DNA of 64,000 bases from Mucilaginibacter agri (GCF_009928685.1 NZ_WWEO01000044.1:248001-312000), one strand, 5' to 3'; numbered from the stretch's first letter, positions 36,865 through 45,735 are shown. Made by a program: numbers and translations. The notes: a model not told the origin generated them from the sequence alone.

Positions 36865-37218
36865 ATTCCTTTTTTCTCTACTGGTTACCTACATAAGGCT
36901 AAAGTAAACTTTAGCCTTGCCATACATTTGCCAAGTTTTTTTCAACAATATGCAACAATATGCGGAAAACACTTGCAGTAGTTTGCGGAAGTTTTGTACT
37001 TTTAAGCACAAAAACGTAAGTAGATATAAACCAATTGATTACAAACCTTGCCAGCTAACGTATTTGTAACAAAGTTGTTGTTTGATAAGATTTTTTGCCA
37101 AATCCTTTAATTTCAGACGATTTCTTTACATAAACTTAAAAATTATACCGTAATTTAATAACAATTAACTAACTAAGCTTCTTAAAAAACTACTAAAACA
37201 AGCAAACCCAACCAGTGT
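36865..37218 (+). other. 354-bp region upstream of SusC
   Basis: The region contains the 36895-36918 palindrome, a direct repeat of CAACAATATG near 36943-36962 and AT-rich sequence before the SusC start. No coding frame is convincing. It must hold the SusC/SusD promoter, but no exact TTTG/TAnnTTTG pair was found, which would fit use of an alternative sigma factor. Confidence 0.4.
36895..36918. repeat. Perfect 11-bp inverted repeat
   Basis: AAGGCTAAAGT-AA-ACTTTAGCCTT lies 30 bp after the lysozyme stop. It can act as a terminator hairpin, although no T-run follows, or as a dimeric protein-binding site. Confidence 0.6.
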
Positions 37219-40200
37219 ATGAAGAAAATTTTACTTGCATTTCTTCTGGTAAGTTGTTGCTGTGCTATGCAGGTTATGGCGCAGGTACAAGCAATAACAG
37301 GTACAGTTACCGCCAGTGAAGACGGCAGCCCCTTGCCCGGAGCTACTGTAAAAATTAAAGGCGCATCAACCGCCGTTAGTACCGACCCTCAAGGTAAGTA
37401 TGCTATTAAAGCATCTGCCGGTCAAACCCTTATTTTCAGTTTTGTGGGTACTATCTCCGCAGAGCGCGTAGTTGGATCGCAAACAGTGATCAACGTACAA
37501 CTAAAATCAGATGTTACTACTTTAAAGGAAGTTACCGTTACTACAGGTTTCGGTGTTAAACAAAGTCAGCGCGACTTAACTTCTTCTGTGCAAACCATTA
37601 GTGGTGCAACCATTGCACAAACCCAGCGCGAAAACTTAGTTAACTCATTACAAGGCCGTATTGCCGGTGCAACTGTTACCAGCACCAGCGGTGTACCGGG
37701 TGCATCAGCATCAATCGTATTACGCGGTATCACATCTATCGGTGGTAGCAATCAGCCATTATTTGTGGTTGATGGTATCCGTGTTAACAACGATGCTATG
37801 AGCCAAAGCGCACTGGCATCTAACGGTGATAACAGACGCGAGGACTTTACCAACCGTATTGCCGATATTAACCCGGATGATATCGAAACCGTTACCGTAT
37901 TAAAAGGAGCTGATGCTGCTGCGGTTTACGGTTCTGATGCAGCCGGTGGTGCTATTGTAATTACTACCAAAAGAGGTAAAAGCGGAACCGGTAGCATTTC
38001 TTATAACAACAACTTCAGCTTTTCTAACGAGTACCGTTTCCCAAAAATCCAGAATGTTTATGGCCCGGGTACAGCAGGTTACGCTGATCCTACAACAAGG
38101 TTAGCGTATGGCCCGGCTTATGCAGCAGGCACACCAACCTATAATAACTTGCAGAATTTCCTGCAAACCGGTTTCTCTCAATCACACGACCTTGCTTTTC
38201 AGGGTGGTAATGATGAGGCCAGCTACCGTATCTCTGGAGAGTACCGCCACACCGGTGGTGTAATTCCGGTGGTTTACAACAACAAGCTTTCTTTGCGCAT
38301 GGCAGGCCAGGCTAAATTAACGCCAAAATTAACCAGCAGCGCAAGCTTCAACTACTTTAATATAGACAACCGCAAAACCAACAAGGGCGATGGTGGTACC
38401 TATATTAATGCACTTAGCTGGCCAACCAATGATGATGTGCGTAACTACCTGAACCCAGACGGCAGTCGCAGAACCTTATTGCCGCCAACAAATTCAGTTT
38501 TAGATGCGACGATTGATTTCGACAATCCTCTTTGGGATGTTAACAACAACATTAGCCGCGATAAAACCAATCGCATGATCGCCAACTTCGACCTGTCTTA
38601 CGACGCAGCTAAATGGTTAAACTTTAGAGGTTTATTTGGTGTGGATTATTATACTACACAGGGTAACAACTTAGTTAGCCAATACAGCAACTCTTATCAA
38701 AATGCAATATCATCGAGTTTTGCATCAGCAAATGGTATTAGTAAAGGTGGTATTATTGATAATTATGATGATAACAACCTGTTGCTTAACGGCTCGTTCT
38801 TTGCCACGGCCAAACACAATTTTGGCGATATCCGCGCTACTTTAGCAGTGGGTGCTGAGATTTATGACGGTAAGGACATCACTAACGGCCAATATGGTGA
38901 GGCTTTTTTACAGCCAGATTTTAACACCATCAACAACACTACCCCAACTACACAACGTGCAACTACTAGCTACGCAGAAACACGCCGTATTGGTGAAATT
39001 GCCCGTTTAAACTTAGTTTACAAAGAGTTAATTACCTTAAACGCTACTGCCAGAAACGATTATTCATCTCGTTTAGCAGGTACAGCTAAAGATTCTTACT
39101 TCTATCCATCAGGTGGTGTTGGTTTTAACTTCACCGAGTTGCCAATGTTAAAAGGAAACAAGGTATTATCTTTTGGTAAAATCCGTTTCTCTTATGCCGG
39201 TGTGGGTAAAGATCCATTTGCTCCATACAAAATCAAATCGAGCGTTATCCAACAGTCTACTTCAGGCGGTGGCTATGCTTATGATGTTACCGGTAATAAC
39301 CCTGCTCTTAAACCAGAGAAGGATTACCAAATGGAGTTAGGTACCGAATTACAATTCTTCGGTGGCCGTTTAAGTGCTGAGATCAACGTTTACAAATACC
39401 GTGCTACCAACCAGATATTTGACCCACGTATCAGCTATGCATCAGGTTACATCCTGGAGTTGGTTAACGGTGGTGAAATCCAGAACAAAGGTTTGGAAAT
39501 TGAGTTAAGCGGTACAGTTATTAAAACCAAAGATTTTAACTGGAAACCATTTGCTAACTTCTTCTTAAACCGCGGTAAAGTAATTAACCTTGGTGATTTA
39601 CCAGAGTACTATAACTCTGATACCTGGATTTATGCCAATGCACGCGCCAGTATTTTCCCGGGCAGCAGCTTAATGAATATTGCCACTTACAGCTATGCAC
39701 GTAACAATAAAGGCCAGATTTTGGTAGACCCTACAACAGGTATGCCTATCTCTAACGCGGCATTTGTTACCACGGGCGATCGTCAGCCTAAATTTACTTT
39801 AGGTTTGGGTAACAGCTTTGTTTATAAAGCATTCAACCTATCCTTCTTGTTAGACTACCGTAAAGGTGGCGACGTATTTAACGGTAACGAATTATTCTTA
39901 ACCCGTTACGGTTTAAGTGCACGCACCACTAACAGACAAACCCCGATTGTAATACCTGGTGTACTTAAAGATGGCAACGAAAACTCTGCTACACCTACAG
40001 CAAACACTATCCAGATTAACCCTTACTACCAAAACGATTATTACAAAAACGCAATCGAATCTGATTTTGTTGAGCACAACATCAGCTCGTTAAGACTGAG
40101 AGATGTTACGTTAAGCTATACGCTTCCGGCATCATTATTAGCTAAACAAAAAGTATTTAAATCAGCAGGTGTATTTGTTACCGGCACAGATCTGTTCCTG

Positions 40201-40338
40201 ATCACCAACTATACCGGTGCAGATCCGGAAGTAAACGGTACCAATTCATCAACAAGAGGTTCGGGTGCTGCCGGTTTCGACTACGGAACTTTAGCTACCC
40301 CACGTACAATCTCTTTCGGAGTAAGTGTAAAATTATAA
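37219..40338 (+). CDS. SusC/RagA family TonB-linked outer-membrane transporter
   Basis: This 1039-residue protein has a signal peptide ending VMAQ. A carboxypeptidase-like domain follows (ITGTVTASEDGSPLPGATVK), then a plug with the SusC signatures VTVTTGFGVKQSQRDLTSSV, LFVVDGIRVNNDAM and VLKGADAAAVYGSDAAGGAI. The long TonB-dependent barrel ends in an aliphatic/basic tail (FGVSVKL). SusC proteins import glycans or peptides bound by their SusD lid. The SusD-like gene starts 11 bp after its stop. The substrate is not evident: no glycosidase lies in the operon. Confidence 0.95.
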   Translation: MKKILLAFLLVSCCCAMQVMAQVQAITGTVTASEDGSPLPGATVKIKGASTAVSTDPQGKYAIKASAGQTLIFSFVGTISAERVVGSQTVINVQLKSDVTTLKEVTVTTGFGVKQSQRDLTSSVQTISGATIAQTQRENLVNSLQGRIAGATVTSTSGVPGASASIVLRGITSIGGSNQPLFVVDGIRVNNDAMSQSALASNGDNRREDFTNRIADINPDDIETVTVLKGADAAAVYGSDAAGGAIVITTKRGKSGTGSISYNNNFSFSNEYRFPKIQNVYGPGTAGYADPTTRLAYGPAYAAGTPTYNNLQNFLQTGFSQSHDLAFQGGNDEASYRISGEYRHTGGVIPVVYNNKLSLRMAGQAKLTPKLTSSASFNYFNIDNRKTNKGDGGTYINALSWPTNDDVRNYLNPDGSRRTLLPPTNSVLDATIDFDNPLWDVNNNISRDKTNRMIANFDLSYDAAKWLNFRGLFGVDYYTTQGNNLVSQYSNSYQNAISSSFASANGISKGGIIDNYDDNNLLLNGSFFATAKHNFGDIRATLAVGAEIYDGKDITNGQYGEAFLQPDFNTINNTTPTTQRATTSYAETRRIGEIARLNLVYKELITLNATARNDYSSRLAGTAKDSYFYPSGGVGFNFTELPMLKGNKVLSFGKIRFSYAGVGKDPFAPYKIKSSVIQQSTSGGGYAYDVTGNNPALKPEKDYQMELGTELQFFGGRLSAEINVYKYRATNQIFDPRISYASGYILELVNGGEIQNKGLEIELSGTVIKTKDFNWKPFANFFLNRGKVINLGDLPEYYNSDTWIYANARASIFPGSSLMNIATYSYARNNKGQILVDPTTGMPISNAAFVTTGDRQPKFTLGLGNSFVYKAFNLSFLLDYRKGGDVFNGNELFLTRYGLSARTTNRQTPIVIPGVLKDGNENSATPTANTIQINPYYQNDYYKNAIESDFVEHNISSLRLRDVTLSYTLPASLLAKQKVFKSAGVFVTGTDLFLITNYTGADPEVNGTNSSTRGSGAAGFDYGTLATPRTISFGVSVKL

Positions 40339-40349
40339 GACGAATCGAC

Positions 40350-41927
40350 ATGAAAAAACTCATATATACATTAAGCGCACTGGTAGCCCTTGGTACGGCT
40401 AGCAGTTGTAAGAAATTTGTCGACATCAACACCAACCCAAATGCACCTACCGCGGTAGATGCAGCCAGCTTATTGCCACCTATACAGGCAGGTATGGAGC
40501 GTGGTGTTTGGTACGATAGCCGATATATAGGCCAATATGCCCAAATCTGGGGATCATCTGCAGCCAATAACGTTTGGGACGAAGAAGGTTATGTACCGGG
40601 ATCTGACTCTAACGGTGAGATGTGGCGTACCATTTATTTCAGTATCGGGCAAAACGCAAACCTGATGATACAGGATGCCACGGCCAAAAACAAATACGAA
40701 TACTTAGGCGTTGCACACGCCCTGAAAGCATGGGGCTGGCAAAATGGTGCCGACATTTACAATTACATGGTTGTAAAAGAAGCCTATGACCCAACCAAGC
40801 TTACTTTTGATTACGACGACCCGCAAACTGTTTATGCTGAAGCGGTAAAAGAATGCCGTTTAGCGTTAGGCTTTTTTGCCCAAGCTACAAAAACAGATAA
40901 CATTACAGGTGTTTCTACAACATTGGCTAAAGGGGATTACATGTATGCCGGAGACCGTAGCAAATGGGTGAAATTTATTTACTCAATATTGGCGCAGAAT
41001 GCTTTGCACATGAGCAATAAATCTACCTTCAACGCAGATTCGGTTGCTTATTTTGTTGATCACTCGTTTATGAACAATGGCGACAATGCAAGCGTGCAAA
41101 ACACTGCAACTAACTCAACCGATGCTAACTTCTGGGGACCAACCCGTGGTAACCTTTCAGGTTTCCGTCAATCTGATTTTATTGTAAGATTACTGGATGG
41201 CCGTATTTTGGCAGGCTCTGCAACGCAGGACACCTTGGCCGATCCACGATTACCATTATTATTAAACCGCAGTAAAGACCGCGTATACCGTGGGGTTATA
41301 GCGCCACTTGGTGATGTTAACTCTGCGGATGCTAACACATCTATTCCAGCCTTTGCCGGTTTTAACAATGTTACTAAGGTTGGTACAGCGAAGTACTTGT
41401 TCAATGACAATGCCAGGGGCGTACTAATGACCTACCCGGTATTGCAGTTTATGAAATCGGAAGCTTTGTTTAAAAAAGGTGATATGGCAGGCGCTTATAC
41501 GGCGTACATCAACGGTGTAAAAGGAGCTCTTGATTTTGCAAGTAACCCTCCGGTTGCGGGAAGTCTTACTGGTGCCACCAACTATATATCCGCTGCCGAT
41601 CAAGCTAAATACCTGGCAAGCAAAAGCGTAGCGCAATCAGCTTCTGCATTAAAACTGAGTGATATTTTACAACAGAAATTTATCGCATTGTTCTTATGGA
41701 ACCCAATAGAAGCATGGTCTGACGAACGCCGTTACAGCTACGACGCTACCATTTTCCAGGGTTTCACCAAACCAGGAACTTTATATCCTGACAATGCAGG
41801 TAAACAAGTTTATGTAGTTCGTCCGCGTTACAACTCAGAATACATCTGGAATGTACCTGCCCTGAAAAAATTTGGTGCTACTGCTGCCGACTACCATACT
41901 ACAAAACCATGGTTTGTTTTACCATAA
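40350..41927 (+). CDS. SusD/RagB family nutrient-binding lipoprotein (SusD-like_2)
   Basis: The 525-residue lipoprotein has a lipobox (GTASSC, Cys20) followed by KKFVDINTNPNAPTAVDAA, characteristic of the SusD-like_2 group. TPR-like helices follow (AVAHALKAWGWQNGADIYNY) and the late motif QQKFIALFLWNPIEAWSDER. It forms the substrate-capturing lid over the SusC channel encoded just upstream. A DUF4397 lipoprotein gene follows 16 bp later, so the operon has at least three genes. Confidence 0.93.
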   Translation: MKKLIYTLSALVALGTASSCKKFVDINTNPNAPTAVDAASLLPPIQAGMERGVWYDSRYIGQYAQIWGSSAANNVWDEEGYVPGSDSNGEMWRTIYFSIGQNANLMIQDATAKNKYEYLGVAHALKAWGWQNGADIYNYMVVKEAYDPTKLTFDYDDPQTVYAEAVKECRLALGFFAQATKTDNITGVSTTLAKGDYMYAGDRSKWVKFIYSILAQNALHMSNKSTFNADSVAYFVDHSFMNNGDNASVQNTATNSTDANFWGPTRGNLSGFRQSDFIVRLLDGRILAGSATQDTLADPRLPLLLNRSKDRVYRGVIAPLGDVNSADANTSIPAFAGFNNVTKVGTAKYLFNDNARGVLMTYPVLQFMKSEALFKKGDMAGAYTAYINGVKGALDFASNPPVAGSLTGATNYISAADQAKYLASKSVAQSASALKLSDILQQKFIALFLWNPIEAWSDERRYSYDATIFQGFTKPGTLYPDNAGKQVYVVRPRYNSEYIWNVPALKKFGATAADYHTTKPWFVLP

Positions 41928-41943
41928 TTTTAAAGAAATAGTA

Positions 41944-42894
41944 ATGAAAAAATTATCCTATATATTTCTCGGCATGATGCTTATTGTAGCAGCCGGGTGT
42001 AAAAAGTCAACCATCACTCAGTTTGGTGACGCGGCTTCGGGTACACAGATCAAGATCTTACATACGGCTCCGGGCACCCCGGCTATTGATGGCTATGTAA
42101 ACGGAACCAAAATCACCCCGGTAGCTTCTGTGTCAGTAACTGATAACGCTTTGGCAACATCAATTACCACCGGTATTATCTATAACTATTTAGGTTCGGC
42201 GGCGGCATCATACCAGGGTCAGTTTCCTGCTGTAAATTATTCGGTTGTACCATCGGGCAATACCGCTATTAAAATACAGACTTCAACACCAGCACCGGTT
42301 TTGGTTAGTCCACAAACAAGTGCGCCAGGAACGGTATTAGGTACAGTAACCCAGAACACGGTAACCGGCTCTGCATATTCTGTATTTGCAATAGGTTTAC
42401 CAGGCTCTACTACTGCGCCGCTGACAGTTAAAGTTGTGGAAGATAAATTCCCGAACGCCGACGCAGGCAAAGCATACGTACGCTTTGCTTACATGGTACC
42501 TAACGGCGGTGCTGTAGATATCGCTTCTACCACTACTTTAAGTGGTGCAACCGCGCCTACTGTTACCACCCTTGCTTCGGGTATTGCTTACAGTACGGTA
42601 ACAGACTTTGTTGCAGTGCCTGTTAACGCTATCCAGCTTACCAACTATACTTTCCAGATGTACTTAACCGGTACAACTACTAAGTTAGGCACCGCATCGG
42701 CAACAGTATCATTGGCACCCGGTCGTTATTATACGATCATAGGTCGTGGTTTGGCAGCGGACTATCCGGTACCGGGTACTTCTATTACGCTTAAAGCCAG
42801 CACCAGGCCTACTTTGCCGCTTACAGATCCTGCAACTAAGTATCCCGAAATTTATTTCAACCCGGCAGGGCTTACATCTTACGTAAACAAATAA
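41944..42894 (+). CDS. DUF4397 domain-containing lipoprotein
   Basis: The protein has 316 residues from the ATG at 41944; a longer frame opens inside SusD but lacks a signal peptide at its start. Lipobox VAAGC is at Cys19. Two DUF4397-like beta-sandwiches follow: IKILHTAPGTPAIDGYVNGT and YVRFAYMVPNGGAVDIASTT, each about 110 residues, the second ending ALAPGRYYTIIGRG-like (SLAPGRYYTIIGRG). DUF4397 proteins are often the third gene of Sus loci and may bind ligand at the surface. It ends at a very strong terminator. Confidence 0.88.
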   Translation: MKKLSYIFLGMMLIVAAGCKKSTITQFGDAASGTQIKILHTAPGTPAIDGYVNGTKITPVASVSVTDNALATSITTGIIYNYLGSAAASYQGQFPAVNYSVVPSGNTAIKIQTSTPAPVLVSPQTSAPGTVLGTVTQNTVTGSAYSVFAIGLPGSTTAPLTVKVVEDKFPNADAGKAYVRFAYMVPNGGAVDIASTTTLSGATAPTVTTLASGIAYSTVTDFVAVPVNAIQLTNYTFQMYLTGTTTKLGTASATVSLAPGRYYTIIGRGLAADYPVPGTSITLKASTRPTLPLTDPATKYPEIYFNPAGLTSYVNK

Positions 42895-42917
42895 TTCTAA
42901 CCAACCTTAAACCTCGA

Positions 42918-42945
42918 GGGCATTGCATTTGCAATGCCCTTTTTT
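42918..42945 (+). terminator. Rho-independent terminator of the Sus operon
   Basis: GGGCATTGC (42918-42926) pairs perfectly with GCAATGCCC (42931-42939) around ATTT, followed by six T residues. Confidence 0.93.
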
Positions 42946-43028
42946 GTTACCCAAACTATTTTTAAATAAATTTACTTTTTAGGGTGATATATTGTCCGCC
43001 ATTTACACTTGTTATTAAAAGCATATTT

Positions 43029-43571
43029 ATGGAAGCATTAATTAATTCCGAAAATACCCCGGCCATGCGCGAGCAGCTTTTTATAGCATTATACCAAAAA
43101 GCTTTCCCGGCGGTGGCCAGGTATGTGAGTAAAATGGGCGGCTCATTTGATGAGGCAAAAGATATCTTTCAGGATGCGTTGGTTATTTATTACGAAAAGG
43201 CGGTAGCTGAAACCATTGCCATTAAGACCAATGAGCGGGCATACCTCCTGGGCATCGCGAAGTTTCTATGGTTGCAAAAGTTCCGTACTGATAAAGTACA
43301 GGTTCCGTTGAATGATTTTGATACCGAGATGCTAAACGAGTCCGCCTCTTTTTCTACTAACAAATTGATGCATTATCTCGCAACCGCCGGGCAGAAATGC
43401 ATGGAGGTATTAAAAGCTTTTTACTACGATAACCTGCCAGTTAAGCAATTAGCCGAAACATTTGGATACACCAGCACGCACTCGGCAACGGTGCAAAAAT
43501 ATAAATGCCTCGAAAAAGTAAGGGACACTGTTAAACAAAAATCATTGAGCTATGAGGACTTCCTTGATTGA
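43029..43571 (+). CDS. ECF-type RNA polymerase sigma factor
   Basis: The protein has 180 residues from the ATG at 43029 (MEALINSENT); a non-ATG extension to 42984 is unlikely. Region 2 reads YVSKMGGSFDEAKDIFQDAL with YLLGIAKFLWLQKFR. Region 4 reads MEVLKAFYYDNLPVKQLAET and FGYTSTHSATVQKYKCLEKV. The spacing and size fit a group 4 sigma factor. The next gene begins inside its 3' end (20-bp overlap) and encodes a small protein that may act as its antagonist. A ClpP-like gene follows in the same unit. Confidence 0.9.
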   Translation: MEALINSENTPAMREQLFIALYQKAFPAVARYVSKMGGSFDEAKDIFQDALVIYYEKAVAETIAIKTNERAYLLGIAKFLWLQKFRTDKVQVPLNDFDTEMLNESASFSTNKLMHYLATAGQKCMEVLKAFYYDNLPVKQLAETFGYTSTHSATVQKYKCLEKVRDTVKQKSLSYEDFLD

Positions 43572-43821
43572 GATAAAAGAAATCGATGACCATCTGATGG
43601 GTTTAGCGGCTCCCGGCGACAACCTGGTATTCAATGCCAAAACCATTATTAATGACGAGTTGCGCGAAAAGGTATTGCTTCAACAGCATACCTACACCCT
43701 CGTGCACCACTATGGCCGCAAACAACTAAAGGCCGAAATAGAAGCTGTCCATCAGCAACTATTTAATACCCCTACCCCACACGGCTTTGTAAAAAAAATA
43801 CTGGCCTTATTTAAAAAGTAA
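43552..43821 (+). CDS. Small protein translationally coupled to an ECF sigma factor, possible anti-sigma
   Basis: This 89-residue cytoplasmic protein has no membrane helix. The N-terminus (EIDDHLMGLAAPGDNLVFNA) resembles the N-terminal helix of anti-sigma and FecR proteins (compare MEMDDDMLITYLLGEASAEQ of the FecR gene at 56823). The centre is helical (REKVLLQQHTYTLVHHYGRK) and the C-terminus basic (GFVKKILALFKK). Overlap with the sigma gene by 20 bp implies matched production. I infer it modulates the sigma factor; no zinc-binding motif is present. Confidence 0.7.
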   Translation: MRTSLIEIKEIDDHLMGLAAPGDNLVFNAKTIINDELREKVLLQQHTYTLVHHYGRKQLKAEIEAVHQQLFNTPTPHGFVKKILALFKK

Positions 43822-43832
43822 CCTCTTATTTT

Positions 43833-44522
43833 ATGAATATTGATAGCAATGAGTTCCGCAAATACGCGGTGGGGCATCGCCATGTCCAAAGTTTACATGT
43901 CGACAGGTTTATAGCCCAGGTAAACGTGGCTTATACCCCCATCGCCATGACGCCCCATATTATGGAAGAGCGTCAGCTAAATATCACCCAAATGGACGTT
44001 TTCTCCCGCCTGATGATGGACCGTATTATCTTTCTCGGCCAGGCGGTGGATGATCAGATAGCCAACATTATCCAGGCGCAACTTCTCTTCCTGCAATCGG
44101 TAGATGAAAAACGAGACATCCAGATCTACATTAATTCGCCTGGTGGTTCGGTTTATGCCGGCTTGGGTATTTATGATACTATGCAGTTTGTTAAACCCGA
44201 TGTTGCCACCATTTGCACCGGACTAGCCGCCTCCATGGCCTCGGTACTGCTCTGTGCTGGTGCAACAGGCAAGCGTGCCGCATTGAAACACTCCAGGGTG
44301 ATGTTACACCAACCATTGGGAGGTGTACAAGGGCCGGCATCCGACATTGAGATAACCGCTCGTGAGGTAATGAAGATCAAAAAAGAGCTCTACACTATTA
44401 TTTCCGAACACAGCGGCCAATCGTACGAAAAGGTTTACGAAGTATCGGACCGCGATTTTTGGATGATTGGCCAGGAAGCCAAAGAGTTTGGTATGGTGGA
44501 TGAAATTTTGGGACAGGATTAG
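43833..44522 (+). CDS. ClpP-family serine protease paralogue, probable Asp-less triad
   Basis: The 229-residue protein matches ClpP along its length: RIIFLGQAVDDQIANIIQAQ, IYINSPGGSVYAGLGIYDTM, catalytic Ser134 in TGLAASMASVLL and His159 in SRVMLHQPLGG. The third triad position normally falls in a DSDRDYWM-like motif; here it reads EVSDRDFWM, so the Asp appears to be Val204. ClpP forms tetradecameric chambers fed by Clp ATPases. It lies 11 bp after the sigma-linked small protein. It could be a secondary ClpP that mixes with the housekeeping form. Its stop codon is the first unit of a heptamer repeat. Confidence 0.88.
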   Translation: MNIDSNEFRKYAVGHRHVQSLHVDRFIAQVNVAYTPIAMTPHIMEERQLNITQMDVFSRLMMDRIIFLGQAVDDQIANIIQAQLLFLQSVDEKRDIQIYINSPGGSVYAGLGIYDTMQFVKPDVATICTGLAASMASVLLCAGATGKRAALKHSRVMLHQPLGGVQGPASDIEITAREVMKIKKELYTIISEHSGQSYEKVYEVSDRDFWMIGQEAKEFGMVDEILGQD

Positions 44523-44600
44523 TCATTAGTCATTAGTCATTAGTCATTAGTCATTAGTCATTAGTCATTAGTCATTAGTCATTAGTCATTAGTCATTAGT
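44520..44600 (+). repeat. TAGTCAT heptamer tandem repeat, 11.6 copies
   Basis: Eleven exact TAGTCAT units plus TAGT run without a mismatch from the stop codon of the ClpP-like gene (TAG, 44520-44522) to 44600, 22 bp before the -33 element of the MarR operon. Perfect identity suggests recent slippage expansion. The unit is out of phase with codons, but the stop codon is kept in every copy number. Confidence 0.97.
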
Positions 44601-44621
44601 TTGGAATTTATTCCGGACTTT

Positions 44622-44679
44622 TTTGTTTTACTGAAAAATATTGTTCAATTTTGTAAGGTAAACTTATTAGTTTACCTTA
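44622..44679 (+). promoter_or_regulatory. Promoter and MarR operator
   Basis: TTTG at 44622-44625, a 20-bp spacer and CAATTTTG at 44646-44653 (one mismatch to TAnnTTTG) form a candidate promoter. Directly downstream, TAAGGTAAAC-TTATTA-GTTTACCTTA (44654-44679) is a perfect 10-bp inverted repeat ending 6 bp before the MarR ATG, a position suited to autorepression. Confidence 0.72.
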
Positions 44680-44685
44680 TTAGTT

Positions 44686-45114
44686 ATGAAAAATAACGAA
44701 TTAGCCTCCTCCCTTAGAGACACAGCATCACGAATGCACAAACGCCTGAGCAGGGAAGTTAAAAGTGCAGATGGATTTTCGCTTAGCGAGCGCGCAACGC
44801 TTTCTTACTTATATTATAACGGGCCACAGTTCCCATCAGACCTGGCTGCCATGGCTATGATCAAGGCGCAATCGATGTCGCAAATCGTTAACCATCTGGA
44901 AGAACTGAATATCATTGCTAAAACACCTTCGGAGATTGATAAGCGGAAGGTTTCGATTTCCTTAACAGATTTTGGAAAGCAAATAGTGGAGCAAAGCCGC
45001 TACGAACGCGATCAATGGCTCGATACCGCGATTGAAGACAGCCTATCTTCTGCCGAAAAGAAAACACTGCAGGAGGCATTACTGCTGATGAATAAATTGA
45101 TTAACCACAAATAA
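44686..45114 (+). CDS. MarR-family transcriptional regulator
   Basis: The 142-residue protein has the MarR winged-helix core at about 30-100: FSLSERATLSYLYYNGPQFP, the recognition region MAMIKAQSMSQIVNHLEELN, and a wing IAKTPSEIDKRKVSISLTDF containing the conserved DKR. Terminal helices dimerise the protein. It is first in an operon with an isochorismatase-like hydrolase (21 bp on) and an MFS exporter (3 bp further). Such regulators are usually released from DNA by small phenolic or drug-like ligands, which fits the exporter. Confidence 0.93.
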   Translation: MKNNELASSLRDTASRMHKRLSREVKSADGFSLSERATLSYLYYNGPQFPSDLAAMAMIKAQSMSQIVNHLEELNIIAKTPSEIDKRKVSISLTDFGKQIVEQSRYERDQWLDTAIEDSLSSAEKKTLQEALLLMNKLINHK

Positions 45115-45135
45115 TAACCCCTTAAACATAACCAT

Positions 45136-45735
45136 ATGATAACTGCAATTGACGCTAAAACAGCGCTCGTATTAATTGACTTGCAAAAAGGCATTACAGG
45201 TATGCCCACTGCTCACCCCATCCAACCCATAATCGAGAAATCTGCAGAGTTGGTTGCCGCGTTTCGTAGCAAAAACCTGCCGATAGTAATTGTTAATGTA
45301 AATCCTTTAGGTGCCAAATGGACACAAACCCGTGTTGAAGCATCTACTGCACCTAAAGGAGAAGAAGCTATTGCTCAGGCACGCGCCATGATGGAACAGA
45401 ATGGTTTTTTCGACATTATCCCCGAAATTAAAACCGAGGGCAGTGATCTTTTCATTACCAAAAATACCTGGAACGCTTTTTTCAATACACCGTTGCACGA
45501 TAGTCTTCAGAGATTAGGTGTTACCGGTATTGTACTTGCCGGCGTAGCCACCAGCATTGGTGTTGAAGGTACTGCCCGCGCAGCCAGCGAATTTGGATAC
45601 AACATTACGTTCGCACAGGATGCCATGACAGACATGAAACTCGACGCGCACGATAATAGCCTGAAAAATATATTTCCCCGCATTGGCGAAGTTGATAGCA
45701 CCGAAGCAATCGCCAACATGCTGACAAACAATTAA
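45136..45735 (+). CDS. Isochorismatase-family hydrolase lacking the nucleophilic Cys
   Basis: The 199-residue Rossmann-like protein has the family Asp15 (ALVLIDLQKGI), Lys109 (LFITKNTWNAF) and the cis-peptide region AGVATSIGVEGTARAASEFG. In cysteine hydrolases the residue after the hydrophobic of 'ATDxC' is Cys; here it is Gly142, as in true isochorismatases such as EntB. It may therefore hydrolyse an enol ether rather than an amide. It is co-transcribed between MarR and an MFS exporter, suggesting a role in detoxifying the effector. The substrate is not known. Confidence 0.88.
   Translation: MITAIDAKTALVLIDLQKGITGMPTAHPIQPIIEKSAELVAAFRSKNLPIVIVNVNPLGAKWTQTRVEASTAPKGEEAIAQARAMMEQNGFFDIIPEIKTEGSDLFITKNTWNAFFNTPLHDSLQRLGVTGIVLAGVATSIGVEGTARAASEFGYNITFAQDAMTDMKLDAHDNSLKNIFPRIGEVDSTEAIANMLTNN

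Noticed and set aside
42984..43028. Upstream extension of the ECF sigma factor
   Set aside because: It uses a non-ATG start, and the ATG at 43029 gives a normal ECF sigma length.
44520..44600. CRISPR-like array
   Set aside because: The units are seven bases in direct contact without spacers, so this is a simple tandem repeat.
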